Shown piece after piece: positions 34,866 through 43,978 of a stretch of DNA of 46,145 nt. A program made the translations under genes and the position numbers. How positions within the stretch are numbered: position 1 is the stretch's first letter; every line of letters starts with the position of its first letter. The stretch comes from Paucihalobacter sp036825875. GTDB lineage: Bacteria > Bacteroidota > Bacteroidia > Flavobacteriales > Flavobacteriaceae. The stretch is taken from assembly GCF_036825875.1 (NCBI RefSeq), contig NZ_DAISXK010000022.1:1-46145 (forward strand). The letters run 5' to 3'. The notes under the pieces were generated by a model. That model was not told the DNA's origin. It ran no database searches and worked only from the letters and a program-made list of their open reading frames with translations.

Positions 34866-34880
34866 TATACAAATTGTATA
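34866..34880. promoter_or_regulatory. palindrome TATACAA-A-TTGTATA, candidate enhancer site for the NtrC-type regulator
   Basis: A perfect 7-bp inverted repeat with one central base lies about 120 bp upstream of the predicted sigma-54 start point, the usual distance for an activator-binding enhancer. A further half-site TATACA is at 34846-34851. The 426-bp divergent region 34576-35001 otherwise holds only the kinase promoter and the sigma-54 element; I see no small gene in it. Confidence 0.4.
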
Positions 34881-34965
34881 GTTGTGATACACCTTCTCAT
34901 CTCTAGGACATTTTTCTGTGTTTTTTAAGTACATGGTTTACTGATTGTTATAAAAGAAAATGAAA

Positions 34966-34982
34966 TTGGAACTGATATTGCC
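34966..34982 (+). promoter_or_regulatory. sigma-54 -24/-12 promoter of the exopolysaccharide-synthase-like gene
   Basis: TTGGAACTGATATTGCC has GG (34968-34969) and GC (34980-34981) separated by exactly 10 bp. It agrees with YTGGCACGrNNNTTGCW at all but three specified positions. Predicted start near 34993 gives a short leader before the ATG at 35002. A sigma-54 activator is encoded by the next gene downstream, which strengthens the call. Confidence 0.65.
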
Positions 34983-35001
34983 ATTGTAATCAAGAATAAA
35001 A

Positions 35002-36450
35002 ATGACAAAAGAAATGAATGAAATAATATCTCAAATCACAGTTTATACCGACAAAATGCGAGGCACGTCTCCTGGCGAATCTTTTAAGCTAAGTAATTTA
35101 TTGATTTTCAAATGGCTTAAATGCTTATTTGTGTTTTTAAATAAGTCTAAAAAAATAACCATAGTCAGTACCATCACGCTATTACTGTTTGGTGTTTCAT
35201 TTTTAATTTATAGCCACCTAGCTACTGGAGACATATATTTATTGGACCCGAGTAGCTTTCACGGTCGTGCTTTGTTCTTTTTAACCATTTCGCTGTTAAT
35301 TTTTAAACTTGGCTTTTTCTCGTTTCTATTAGTTTCTTATTCCAAATATAAATCTGTTAAAACGGTGTCGCATGAACAATTACCAAAATGTACAGTTATA
35401 GTTCCTGCTTACAATGAAGGGAAACAAGTTTATGAAACTTTAATAAGCCTTTCTAAGAGTGATTACCCTACCGAAAAGCTACAACTAATCTCTATTGACG
35501 ACGGTAGTGTAGATGATACTTGGTATTGGATTAAAAAAGCTCAAGAAGAGCTTGGCCAGCAGGTCATCATTTTTAAGCAACCTAAAAACATGGGTAAAAG
35601 AGCTGCACTTCATCGCGGCTTTTTAGAAGCAACGGGAGACATATTTGTAACAGTAGATAGCGATTCTATTGTGCAACCTTCAACCATAGGTAATTTAGTG
35701 TCGCCATTTGTAACTAACGAAAATTGTGGCGCCGTTGCAGGAAACGTTAGAGTTTTAAATAAAGAAAAAGGACTCATTCCGCAAATGCTAAATGTAAGCT
35801 TTGCCTTTAGTTTTGAATTTATAAGATCGGCTCAGAGTCTTTACGGTTCAGTGTTATGTACGCCTGGCGCACTCTCGGCATATCGCAAAACGGCAGTGAT
35901 GAATTGCCTAGAAGATTGGCTCAATCAAACCTTTTTAGGTAATAAAACTAATATTGGTGAAGACAGAGCTATGACCAATATGATATTAAAACAGGGCTCA
36001 GATGTGGTATTTCAAAAAGATGCCAAAGTCTACACCGATATTCCTGAAAACTACAGAAGTTTAAAGAAAATGTTTACCCGCTGGGAACGCAGTAACGTAA
36101 GAGAAAACATTATGATGACCAAATTTGCGATTGGTAATTACAAAGACGGCAACAAACTAGCGCCTAGATTAATTCTCGCAAATCAATGGATTAAAATTGT
36201 GTTTGCATACCCAGCACTTATTTTAATGTTGATCTTCTTGATGTCAAAACCTTTGCTATTCCTTAGTGTGTCATTCCTTGGAATTCTGTTATTTTCATCT
36301 ATTCCTGCAATATTTTATTACCTTAAATATAACAATGTAAAAGACTCACTTTTAGCTTATACTTACGGTGTTTTTTATGCCTTTAGTTTATTCTGGATTA
36401 CTCCTTACGCTATTGCAACAGCAGGCAATAATAAATGGTTAACAAGATAA
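35002..36450 (+). CDS. NodC/hyaluronan-synthase-like GT2 polysaccharide synthase
   Basis: The 482-residue membrane protein has N-terminal TM segments (about 52-72 and 90-112). The catalytic GT2 domain has IVPAYNEG (133-140), DDGS (166-169), DSDS (219-222), GED (319-321) and RWERS (360-364), and further C-terminal TM helices follow. The motif set is that of processive synthases such as NodC, PgaC and hyaluronan synthase, which make beta-linked polymers and pass them through the membrane. No deacetylase or export partner lies beside it. Control seems to be by sigma-54 (promoter 34966-34982) and the regulator gene 84 bp downstream. The product sugar is not readable. Confidence 0.9.
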   Translation: MTKEMNEIISQITVYTDKMRGTSPGESFKLSNLLIFKWLKCLFVFLNKSKKITIVSTITLLLFGVSFLIYSHLATGDIYLLDPSSFHGRALFFLTISLLIFKLGFFSFLLVSYSKYKSVKTVSHEQLPKCTVIVPAYNEGKQVYETLISLSKSDYPTEKLQLISIDDGSVDDTWYWIKKAQEELGQQVIIFKQPKNMGKRAALHRGFLEATGDIFVTVDSDSIVQPSTIGNLVSPFVTNENCGAVAGNVRVLNKEKGLIPQMLNVSFAFSFEFIRSAQSLYGSVLCTPGALSAYRKTAVMNCLEDWLNQTFLGNKTNIGEDRAMTNMILKQGSDVVFQKDAKVYTDIPENYRSLKKMFTRWERSNVRENIMMTKFAIGNYKDGNKLAPRLILANQWIKIVFAYPALILMLIFLMSKPLLFLSVSFLGILLFSSIPAIFYYLKYNNVKDSLLAYTYGVFYAFSLFWITPYAIATAGNNKWLTR

Positions 36451-36490
36451 ATTTAATACCGCTGAATAAATAGTATTTCTTGTTAATTTA

Positions 36491-36524
36491 TTGATAATGA
36501 TTTGAATCGATTTAATTATATTTG
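36491..36524 (+). promoter_or_regulatory. candidate vegetative promoter of the NtrC-type gene
   Basis: TTG (36491-36493), 23 bp, then TATATTTG (36517-36524) fits the Bacteroidota consensus at the long end of the allowed spacing. The -7 box ends 10 bp before the TTG start codon, giving a very short leader. Co-transcription from the upstream GT2 gene is also possible. Confidence 0.45.
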
Positions 36525-36534
36525 AAAAAAAACT

Positions 36535-37878
36535 TTGAATCATATCTACCTGATTGACGACGACGTCTTTTTCAATAAAACATTAGGCACTTACCTTAAA
36601 AAACAAAATTTTGAGGTAAGTGCTTTTTTTAATGCGGAATCATTTCTTGATGCCTATAAAAAAGGCGGTAAGCCTGATTTGGTAGTTACCGATTATCGTT
36701 TGCCAAATCTCAACGGATTAGATTTAATAAAACAACTTAAAATTTCCAACCCTAATTTACCAGTCATACTCATCACCAGTTATAGTGATGTAAAAATTGC
36801 TGTAAAATCTATAAAATTAGGTGCTTACGAATACATCACCAAACCCCTTATTCCAGACGAATTTGTTAAGATTATCCAACTTGCATTAAGTAAAACAACG
36901 CAAGAAATTAAGTCCAATCCCACAAATAAACCGCAGCTTATTAAAGGTAATTCCATGCCCGAATTATGGCACAAAATTGAGCTGGTTGCACCAACAAATC
37001 TAAGCGTTTTGATTAAAGGTGAAAGTGGTACAGGCAAGGAATTAGTGGCACAATACATTCATGAAAATAGTTCCAGAAAAAAGGAAGTGTTTATCTCAGT
37101 AGACTGCGGTGCTTTACCTAATGAAACTGTCTTGAGTGAACTTTTTGGCCATGTGAAAGGGGCATTTACTGGTGCCATCAATTCAAAAAAAGGACAGTTT
37201 GAATTGGCTCATAAAGGCACACTGTTTCTAGATGAAATTGGTAATTTGCCTTATAATGCTCAAGTTATGCTGCTGAGAGCCATTCAGGAACGAAAAATTA
37301 AACGCATGGGCGATGAACAAGAGATTGAAATAGATATCCGTTTAATTGCAGCAACCAATGAAAACCTTGAATCGGCCATAGCTCAAAACAAGTTCAGACA
37401 AGATTTGTATTACAGAATTAACGAGTTTCCATTATATCTTAATCCTTTAAAAGAACGGCTTGACGATCTTGAAGTGTTTATTAATCAGTTCGCAACAGAA
37501 GCTTCGGAAGAGTTGCAAAAGCCATACACCGGATTTGATGTTGAAATATTAAGTTATTTTAAAACCTATTCTTGGCCTGGCAATTTAAGAGAATTAAAAA
37601 ATTATATCAAAAGAGCAGTCTTAATGTCGCCAAATGGTTTTATCGACCTAAATCTTCTACCCATATTTCATCAAGAAACCGCACCCGAGCAACAAGTGAA
37701 ACCTTCCCATGAAAACCATAGCAGCCTAAAGTCAAAAAACGAAGCACTAGAGTACCAAACCATAAAAAATGCTTTAGAGAAAAACTTCTATAACAAATCA
37801 AAAACTGCCGAAGAATTGAATATCACACGTGCAACACTGTATAAGAAAATTACAAAGTATAATTTGCTTGATAACTAA
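36535..37878 (+). CDS. NtrC-type sigma-54-dependent response regulator
   Basis: The 447-residue protein has a receiver domain with acidic pocket DDD (8-10), phospho-acceptor D53 and K103. The AAA+ domain has Walker A GESGTGKE (162-169), the sigma-54-contacting loop GAFTGA (209-214) and Walker B LFLDEIG (230-236). A Fis-type helix-turn-helix closes the protein (NITRATLYKKITKY near 430-443). It activates sigma-54 RNA polymerase by ATP hydrolysis after phosphorylation. The start must be TTG at 36535: a stop codon lies four codons upstream in frame and no ATG is near. Likely target is the sigma-54 promoter of the neighbouring GT2 gene; likely phosphodonor is the hybrid kinase. Confidence 0.94.
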   Translation: MNHIYLIDDDVFFNKTLGTYLKKQNFEVSAFFNAESFLDAYKKGGKPDLVVTDYRLPNLNGLDLIKQLKISNPNLPVILITSYSDVKIAVKSIKLGAYEYITKPLIPDEFVKIIQLALSKTTQEIKSNPTNKPQLIKGNSMPELWHKIELVAPTNLSVLIKGESGTGKELVAQYIHENSSRKKEVFISVDCGALPNETVLSELFGHVKGAFTGAINSKKGQFELAHKGTLFLDEIGNLPYNAQVMLLRAIQERKIKRMGDEQEIEIDIRLIAATNENLESAIAQNKFRQDLYYRINEFPLYLNPLKERLDDLEVFINQFATEASEELQKPYTGFDVEILSYFKTYSWPGNLRELKNYIKRAVLMSPNGFIDLNLLPIFHQETAPEQQVKPSHENHSSLKSKNEALEYQTIKNALEKNFYNKSKTAEELNITRATLYKKITKYNLLDN

Positions 37879-37879
37879 T

Positions 37880-38521
37880 TTACTTCAACCAACTGTAGGA
37901 CACATAAATTTGAAAAGATCGGTTTCTGGATTGCTCACCTAACAGGTCTTTCATGCTTCCATTTCCTAAATCGGCCAAACCATAGTGATATCGCGCTCCT
38001 ATGGTATATTGCTCGTAATTGAAGTTAAGGCCCAACGATAAACCATAGTCAAAATTATTTAAGTCGGAAGGGTCTAAATTTGTGCTACTTGGAGAAATAG
38101 TATTGGATACATTTGAATTGATAAGATAGCTCATATAACCACCAATTTCCACAAAACTCATATTCTTTTTACCAATAGACAATAGCAAAGGAACTTCAAG
38201 GTAATCGAGATTAAGATCATAGGCGTTCAAACCAAAATTGACTTCAGAACCCTTTCTAGAGTAGCCTAGTTCTGTTTGAAAATATATGAGCTCCTCTGTT
38301 ATATGAAACCTGACGAATGATGCTATATGAAATCCCGTTTTTCGTGACATATCATCTGGAAAGCTGGCGAATACGTTAGTTGAATTAACACCCATTTTTA
38401 ATCCATAAGTGGTAGATTCTTGTGCGTTCATTAAAAACACAGACCCCAAAACGACAGCCAAAACAATCCCGTTTCTCATTTGATGTTTTAAAGTATCTGT
38501 GATTTTATTTATAAATTGCAT
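37880..38521 (-). CDS. PorT-family outer-membrane beta-barrel protein
   Basis: This protein of up to 213 residues has a signal segment MRNGIVLAVVLGSVFLMNAQ; a start at 38479 would place it at the N-terminus, while ATG 38521 adds 14 residues and leaves only 6 bp to the upstream gene. The mature part is a small beta-barrel of the PorT/OMP_b-brl_2 kind (YGLKMGVNSTN start, FQTELGYSRKGSE, LEVPLLLSIG, GARYHYGL). Such proteins are often of unknown function; PorT itself serves type IX secretion. It is the last gene of a five-gene envelope operon and ends 1 bp from the convergent regulator gene. Confidence 0.82.
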   Translation of the reverse strand: MQFINKITDTLKHQMRNGIVLAVVLGSVFLMNAQESTTYGLKMGVNSTNVFASFPDDMSRKTGFHIASFVRFHITEELIYFQTELGYSRKGSEVNFGLNAYDLNLDYLEVPLLLSIGKKNMSFVEIGGYMSYLINSNVSNTISPSSTNLDPSDLNNFDYGLSLGLNFNYEQYTIGARYHYGLADLGNGSMKDLLGEQSRNRSFQIYVSYSWLK

Positions 38522-38527
38522 TGAAAC

Positions 38528-39415
38528 TTATTGTATTGGTTTGTCATTTTTCCATTCTCCATTAAAACTGGTATTATTGTCTCGATCGTACAAAATACCT
38601 TTGCCGTGTCTCAGACCATCTTTAAAGTCGCCAACATATTTTTCGCCAGTTTTATAATAAAATGTGCCTTTACCACTTCTGATTCCCATAACAAAATCTC
38701 CTTCAAATTTTGCACCATCTTTCCATGTAAAGTCACCTTCACCATTTCTTAAATTATTACGCCATTCACCACGGTAAATAGAGCCATTATCCCAAATGCC
38801 CACACCGTTCCCATTTGCCATTTCGTTTTTGGTTTCACCTACATAATGAATTAAATTACCACTTTCATTTTTAAAAGTTATCACCTTGACTACCTCTGCG
38901 CGTTGTTGCAATTTTCCTTTTTCTGCTGCAATACTATTTAAGCTATCATTAACATGGGTTAACATCGTAATCTTGCTTTGAAGTATACCTTGAACCGAAT
39001 CATTCTTAACTTCTAAAGAATCTATTTTTTCCTTATATGCGGCAATTTCATCTTTCAAAAATGAAGTATCATCTCCACTTTGTGATTCTAGGACTTTTTG
39101 CAAGAATTTAATTCGTTCTTCAATAGTGTTTTTAAAATTTTTATCATTAGTGATTAATGATTCATATTCAGAAATAGCCTTTTTAATATTGTTACTAAAG
39201 ATGAAATCCTCATCAATTTCGCTCAGTTGTATAAGGATTTGGTATTGTTCGTTCAATTCATTGTATTGAGAAATTGGCACCAATTGCTCTGTCTGGTATT
39301 TACCCAATTGTTTTTTTGAACTTATGAGCCAAATGGATAATGCCACAAGCAATAATGCACTTAAAATTAGCAATACTTTATAGGTTCTTTTTTTAATTTT
39401 CTTATTATTAGTCAT
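38528..39415 (-). CDS. membrane-anchored coiled-coil MORN-repeat protein
   Basis: The 295-residue protein has a basic N-terminus, one TM helix (about 13-31) and a long helical/coiled-coil region (about 35-175, rich in Glu/Lys/Gln/Ser). At least four MORN repeats follow from about residue 190 (YRGEWRNNLRNGEGDF, FEGDFVMGIRSGKGTF, YVGDFKDGLRHGKGIL, FNGEWKNDKP). MORN repeats mediate membrane-lipid or protein contacts. It probably spans from the inner membrane into the periplasm. It lies 5 bp downstream of the DUF2490 gene and 6 bp upstream of the PorT-like gene. Function unknown. Confidence 0.82.
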   Translation of the reverse strand: MTNNKKIKKRTYKVLLILSALLLVALSIWLISSKKQLGKYQTEQLVPISQYNELNEQYQILIQLSEIDEDFIFSNNIKKAISEYESLITNDKNFKNTIEERIKFLQKVLESQSGDDTSFLKDEIAAYKEKIDSLEVKNDSVQGILQSKITMLTHVNDSLNSIAAEKGKLQQRAEVVKVITFKNESGNLIHYVGETKNEMANGNGVGIWDNGSIYRGEWRNNLRNGEGDFTWKDGAKFEGDFVMGIRSGKGTFYYKTGEKYVGDFKDGLRHGKGILYDRDNNTSFNGEWKNDKPIQ

Positions 39416-39420
39416 AAATT

Positions 39421-40248
39421 TTAGTCATAAAACCTGGTGTCAGGTATTTTCTCATCAAATTTTCTGAAATCTAAATTCCAGTATACATTAAATCTAAATA
39501 TCCATCTTTCGTTGTAAACAGCGCCATCGGCTAAGGATTGACCAGTGGTGTACATTAAACTCATTGTATATTTTAGGTTCGGCGCTGCGATGTAACCTAA
39601 TATTGGTTGTATTCGCAAATCTTCTAAAGGACTGTCTATAACTGGATTTCCGCTTTGCATAATAATTTCCACATCGGGTGAAAAGAAAAATGTTCCTGGT
39701 CTCATATCTGGTGTGTTCAATGGAATATTCGCCATTACTTTATAACGCCAGCGATTTCTAAACAAATAATCGGTATCTGTAATGGCGTTTGTTCTAGTGA
39801 AGCGATGTTCAAATCTAAATCGGTGAAATAATTTAAAATTCTCAAAAGGCTGACCAATAACGTACTCATGCCATATTCTCGGCTCTAAGGTGACTGTTTC
39901 AAAGTTCTGGTTGCCTGGTTGTGGAGAAAAATTAAGCCTCAAAACACCACCAATTGTTGCTTGAAAATTATTTGAAAAATAATAATTAATGCCATGTCTG
40001 TTATAAATTTGAATCATCCGACCAACAAATGCTGTTGTTTCAAAATCGGTGGTTCTATAGTGTGTTTGTAAGTCGTAATAAAGGTTGTCTGCCAATCTTA
40101 TTTTGCCATAAGTGCCCAGCCAAACTAGACTAGATGCAGGCTGGGTTTGTGAACCAGCCGGCCTGTCATCTTGTGCTGATACTAGGGTAGTGTAAAAGCA
40201 TAAAAAAACAAGTACGGTTATAGATATAAGGCTTTTAAATACTGTCAT
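39421..40248 (-). CDS. DUF2490 outer-membrane protein
   Basis: This 275-residue protein has a signal peptide (ending TLVSAQ) and a beta-barrel-like body typical of DUF2490: SSLVWLGTYGKIRLADNLYYDLQTHYR, EPRIWHEYVIGQ, RFRFEHRF, FRNRWRYKVM and RWIFRFNVYWNLDF. The family is predicted outer membrane and has no established activity. It is 9 bp downstream of the large MORN-type gene and 5 bp upstream of the TM-MORN gene, clearly one operon. A channel or scaffold for the operon's other envelope proteins is possible. Confidence 0.85.
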   Translation of the reverse strand: MTVFKSLISITVLVFLCFYTTLVSAQDDRPAGSQTQPASSLVWLGTYGKIRLADNLYYDLQTHYRTTDFETTAFVGRMIQIYNRHGINYYFSNNFQATIGGVLRLNFSPQPGNQNFETVTLEPRIWHEYVIGQPFENFKLFHRFRFEHRFTRTNAITDTDYLFRNRWRYKVMANIPLNTPDMRPGTFFFSPDVEIIMQSGNPVIDSPLEDLRIQPILGYIAAPNLKYTMSLMYTTGQSLADGAVYNERWIFRFNVYWNLDFRKFDEKIPDTRFYD

Positions 40249-40257
40249 GAACCTGTA

Positions 40258-42270
40258 TTAATTGAGATTTAATTTAAGCACTTCCATAATTTTCTCAACG
40301 TCTTTTTCTCTTCTCAAATTAGCTTCCTCAAATTTTGTGTCGTTATCCCTAATATTCATCATACGATTGTAAATCATATCTAAATTTTCAATCTTACCTT
40401 CTAATGTTTCACACGACAAATTATCCTTAATATCGTTTAAAGCGTAAGGTAAAAGGTGTTCCTCATAGGCTCGATAAACCCGTTCTTTAAGTCTTTCGCT
40501 TATATCGGCCATTAAAAATGGATTGAATGAAATTCTGGTATATTCTTCGTCTAGCCGTTTTGCTTTTTTGTCAAACTCAACCAATTCATCCCACAAAAAC
40601 GAAAGTTGATTTAAACAAGTATTATAAGTTTCAATTGTAATTTTTTTATCATCTATAGTTAAATTGGTGTAATCAGCAATGAGATTATTGGTAAACCGAA
40701 TAACCTCTTCCGACATATTAAAATGGTAGGAATTATAGTCGTCGCTTTGATTACTGATACTGAATGATGATATAATTTTCTCCTTATTTGCGAAAAGTTC
40801 ATTTTCAAAATCGGATAAAAATTCCTGTTTTTGAGATTCACTCAAAATAATATTTAGTAAGCCATTTTGTCTTTGTACATCATCGTAAACAGCATCCACC
40901 AAGTCGGAAACATCTGTTAGACTAAAATTTGAACCTTCGGAAACCGCTGGAAAGTTGCGATCTAAGTTTATTTGTTGATCTTGAAATTGATATATACCCG
41001 AACTCGAAAAGTTAATCTTAGGATAAATTTGATTGATAATAATAGATCTATCTACATACTGAAAGGCATCATCTACCACTTTTGAAAGTAAATCTTCAAA
41101 TTGATTTGATTCATCTTTATAAACCTTCAAAATTGCATTAATTCTATTTAGCTGAAGGTTGGATGCCATGCTAGCTTTTAATTTCTTGTTAATAAAAAAG
41201 CTATTTATACTTTCAACTATAACATTGTATTTTTTCTTAATGTTTTGTAGTGCTACTGAGTCTGCTTCTGAATAGGCAAACTTTTTCACCTTAAATTTTC
41301 CGAATCGGATATTGTTCTTTCCTGGAATGGTACTCCATAGATCTAAATTATTATAGTAACCAAAGGACAATAACACATGTTCCATAAATTCGTTGGATTG
41401 ATTTGTGATTTCTTCAAAATTAATATTTGATGGAAAGTTCTTTTCTTTTATTTTTTTGATATTTATATTGAAAATATCAAAATAACCATCACGCAAACCA
41501 ATCTCAACCCATGCCTCTTTATCGCTGTCAAACTCCGTTGCAAAACCTTCATAAACAACCTCAAATGTCTTGCCATTAATCTTAAAAAAATTTCCTTTAA
41601 AAATCCCGTTTTCGAATCGCTTAATCTCTTCAATTTTTTGATCAGAATAATTATGAACAATGAGCCAATCACCATCAAGCAGTCCTTCACTATTAAAGCT
41701 CCCTCTAATTTTAAAATCTTCCGATAAAGCCTGTAGGTTTCCAACCATATTATCACCTTTAAACGACGCATAAGTTTGAAAAACAGTATCCTTTGGAATT
41801 GAATTGGCAAAATTTAAATTGACAACAGACCAGTTACCCTCTGCAGTTCCATTATTAAATTTAGCATTAACTTGATGTTCAATTCCGTTGGTTGACACCA
41901 AAACATCGTAATTAGAAATTTGGGTTTGATTAGAAGTATTAAGTCTTTTTTGAACAAACTGCCAGTTACCCGTTCTATTATTGTTTTGATAATCACCTAA
42001 AAAACCTAAGGTTTCGTATTGGTAATTGCTGTTTTCAGTTTCTTTGGTGGATTGAAAATTAAATTTTCCACTTAAAACAGTATCCTTATTTTTTAAATAA
42101 TATTCGTAATTTAAAACGCCTTTTATACTATCATTAATGTTGTAATTATCAATTTTAAACTGATTTATACTTTGACCAAAAGAATTAAAATAGAACAGCA
42201 TAAACAACCATAGCAAACAGCTTTGGTTTATGTATTGTTTTAAAATAAATTTCTTCCTTTTATAATTCAT
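40258..42270 (-). CDS. large secreted MORN_2-like repeat protein of unknown function
   Basis: The 670-residue protein has a hydrophobic signal (about 16-32, LLWLFMLFYFNSFGQ) and an N-terminal region of about 250 residues with degenerate repeats of the YwqK/MORN_2 kind (GDYQNNNRTGNWQF, FNNGTAEGNWSV, FNSEGLLDGDWL, FENGIFKGNFF). A long, mostly alpha-helical C-terminal part of about 400 residues matches nothing I know. Codon use and AT content look like its neighbours. It sits between a PorT-like gene (49 bp upstream) and the DUF2490 gene (9 bp downstream). Confidence 0.8.
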   Translation of the reverse strand: MNYKRKKFILKQYINQSCLLWLFMLFYFNSFGQSINQFKIDNYNINDSIKGVLNYEYYLKNKDTVLSGKFNFQSTKETENSNYQYETLGFLGDYQNNNRTGNWQFVQKRLNTSNQTQISNYDVLVSTNGIEHQVNAKFNNGTAEGNWSVVNLNFANSIPKDTVFQTYASFKGDNMVGNLQALSEDFKIRGSFNSEGLLDGDWLIVHNYSDQKIEEIKRFENGIFKGNFFKINGKTFEVVYEGFATEFDSDKEAWVEIGLRDGYFDIFNINIKKIKEKNFPSNINFEEITNQSNEFMEHVLLSFGYYNNLDLWSTIPGKNNIRFGKFKVKKFAYSEADSVALQNIKKKYNVIVESINSFFINKKLKASMASNLQLNRINAILKVYKDESNQFEDLLSKVVDDAFQYVDRSIIINQIYPKINFSSSGIYQFQDQQINLDRNFPAVSEGSNFSLTDVSDLVDAVYDDVQRQNGLLNIILSESQKQEFLSDFENELFANKEKIISSFSISNQSDDYNSYHFNMSEEVIRFTNNLIADYTNLTIDDKKITIETYNTCLNQLSFLWDELVEFDKKAKRLDEEYTRISFNPFLMADISERLKERVYRAYEEHLLPYALNDIKDNLSCETLEGKIENLDMIYNRMMNIRDNDTKFEEANLRREKDVEKIMEVLKLNLN

Positions 42271-42319
42271 AGGTTACAGTTACTTATACTTTTTGATTTT
42301 ATAAAACTTGGTTTTTTAT

Positions 42320-42928
42320 TTAAAAATAAAACCCAAAATTAAATTGATACACCGCATTTTTCTGGGAATTGGTCTGTTCAGTAGGGTTTTTTAAAACATT
42401 AATAAGTCCGTGCGAATATCTTAAACCTATAAAAAAGCCCCAATCGGTTCTATAATTTAAACCTAAATTAAGGAGCGCATCAGCATTTCTATAATTGCTT
42501 TTTACACTTTGAACAATTCTTTCACTTCCTATTCTATCATCACGCTCAGCACGAATGAGATAAGCAAACTGAAGTCCACTTTCAACCGCAAAACCTTGAG
42601 TAAGATAGTATTTCCCCATTAGAGGTAAAGAAAAATAATCGAGATATAAATCATTGTCAAATCTTATTCCTTGATCAACACCACGATCAACTTCACCTTG
42701 TCTTGAATAAATGAATTCCGGCTGTAAACTAAACCGCTCATTAATCTCGTATTCTAAAATAGCGCCAATATTATATGTGGCTCTAACATTTAAGCCACTT
42801 CTATCTGTAATTAAATCAGCTACATTAGCTCCTGCCCTAATTCCGTAGGTAATTTTATCCTTTACAATCTGGCAATAAATGTTGGATGAAATTAGGTAAA
42901 TTAATAGTGATAAAATTATCGATCGCAT
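42320..42928 (-). CDS. PorT-family outer-membrane beta-barrel protein (first gene of envelope operon)
   Basis: This 202-residue protein runs from ATG 42928, chosen because MRSIILSLLIYLISSNIYCQ is a complete signal peptide; a start 7 codons upstream is less likely, since a possible -7 box TATTTTTG (42954-42947) overlaps it. The barrel resembles the last gene of this operon (YGIRAGANVADL, LQPEFIYSRQGE, LPLMGKYYL, GLRYSHGL), so the two flank the operon as likely paralogues. It leads the tight minus-strand set PorT - MORN - DUF2490 - MORN - PorT. Function unknown. Confidence 0.83.
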   Translation of the reverse strand: MRSIILSLLIYLISSNIYCQIVKDKITYGIRAGANVADLITDRSGLNVRATYNIGAILEYEINERFSLQPEFIYSRQGEVDRGVDQGIRFDNDLYLDYFSLPLMGKYYLTQGFAVESGLQFAYLIRAERDDRIGSERIVQSVKSNYRNADALLNLGLNYRTDWGFFIGLRYSHGLINVLKNPTEQTNSQKNAVYQFNFGFYF

Positions 42929-43022
42929 TGGCTGGATTTGATTTCTCAAAAATAAAAAACTTAAAATAACTTTATCTTAATAAATCTTAAAACTTGCGTA
43001 TTCTATGGAGTTATCTAATGTT

Positions 43023-43931
43023 TTAATCAGTAAGCTTTAACAATAAGTTCACATCTATTAAAACTATGCACACAACACCAAATACAATTATAAATTTAAC
43101 AATGTTATGCAGCCAAGTATATTGATATTTGGAAGTTGATTGCCACAACAATACTATAAAAATAAAAAGCATAAAAATACTGGAGAAAAAGTAAATAGAC
43201 ATATATCCCAAATTAAATTGTGTGAGCAAAATAACAATAGGTATAGCGGTTAAACACACCAAGGCCGTCACAATTTTTTTTGAAACTGCACTTCCGTATT
43301 TAACAGGAATTGTTTGGTAATTTTGAGCAAAATCGCCTTTTATGTTTTCTAAATCTTTTACCAATTCACGAATACTTATCAATAAAAACAAAAACAGCGC
43401 ATGGTAAAAAATCACCAATTCAAAATTGCCATAATAGATAAAAATGGCGAAAAATGGGGTAACCGCGAGAATGGCAGAAACTAAATTGCCAACCATGGGC
43501 AGCTTTTTTAATTTATGCGAATAAAACCAAATACCGAAAATATAAAGCGCAAAAAACATCACGGCCCTAAACGATACATAACTTGCAAAAACAACAGACA
43601 AAAAATTGAGCGTAAAATAAAATGACAATTTGGTGTTTTGGCTCACCAATCTATCAAGCATAGTTTTTTGTGGTCGGTTAATTAAATCCTTTTCCGAATC
43701 GTAAAAACTATTAATGATGTAACCGGCAGCAATTGTAGCCGATGATGCCAACACTAGCATGAGCAAGTTAACGTCTACCAATACCGCTTTTAAAGGTTTG
43801 TCATGAGCAAAAATATAAATGGATGCCAAATATTGCGCCAACACAACCACCAATATATTGTAACCTCGTACTACCGAGAACAGACTGAAAAACTTTAGAA
43901 CTATATGTTTTTGTCTGCGCGATAACATCAT
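43023..43931 (-). CDS. UbiA-family prenyltransferase (geranylgeranylglycerol-phosphate geranylgeranyltransferase-like)
   Basis: The 302-residue protein has about nine membrane helices and the two Asp-rich prenyl-diphosphate sites: N74xxxD78xxxD82 (NSFYDSEKD) and D193...D200 (KDLENIKGD). The family attaches isoprenyl chains to aromatic, haem or glycerol-phosphate acceptors; flavobacterial members in this context are usually annotated as archaeal-type ether-lipid enzymes. The neighbours are mevalonate-pathway genes (48 bp to the GHMP kinase gene), which supply isoprenoid precursors. I used ATG 43931; the longer frame begins with TTG. The acceptor cannot be decided from sequence alone. Confidence 0.88.
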   Translation of the reverse strand: MMLSRRQKHIVLKFFSLFSVVRGYNILVVVLAQYLASIYIFAHDKPLKAVLVDVNLLMLVLASSATIAAGYIINSFYDSEKDLINRPQKTMLDRLVSQNTKLSFYFTLNFLSVVFASYVSFRAVMFFALYIFGIWFYSHKLKKLPMVGNLVSAILAVTPFFAIFIYYGNFELVIFYHALFLFLLISIRELVKDLENIKGDFAQNYQTIPVKYGSAVSKKIVTALVCLTAIPIVILLTQFNLGYMSIYFFSSIFMLFIFIVLLWQSTSKYQYTWLHNIVKFIIVFGVVCIVLIDVNLLLKLTD

Positions 43932-43978
43932 AAAATTTAAAATAAAAAAAGGCAATTTAGAAATATTGCCCTTAAAAG

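Noticed and set aside
36535..36540. A possible truncation of the NtrC-type regulator because no ATG start exists
   Set aside because: The TTG start gives a complete receiver domain beginning right at the first strand (IYLIDDD), so nothing appears missing.
41463..41810. 115-residue frame on the same strand as the large MORN-type gene
   Set aside because: It is out of frame inside the 670-residue gene, whose signal peptide, repeats and tight operon spacing are better support.
42929..43022. Search for a sigma-54 promoter ahead of the five-gene envelope operon
   Set aside because: No GG-N10-GC pattern with the right flanks is present on the minus strand; only a weak TATTTTTG box is seen.
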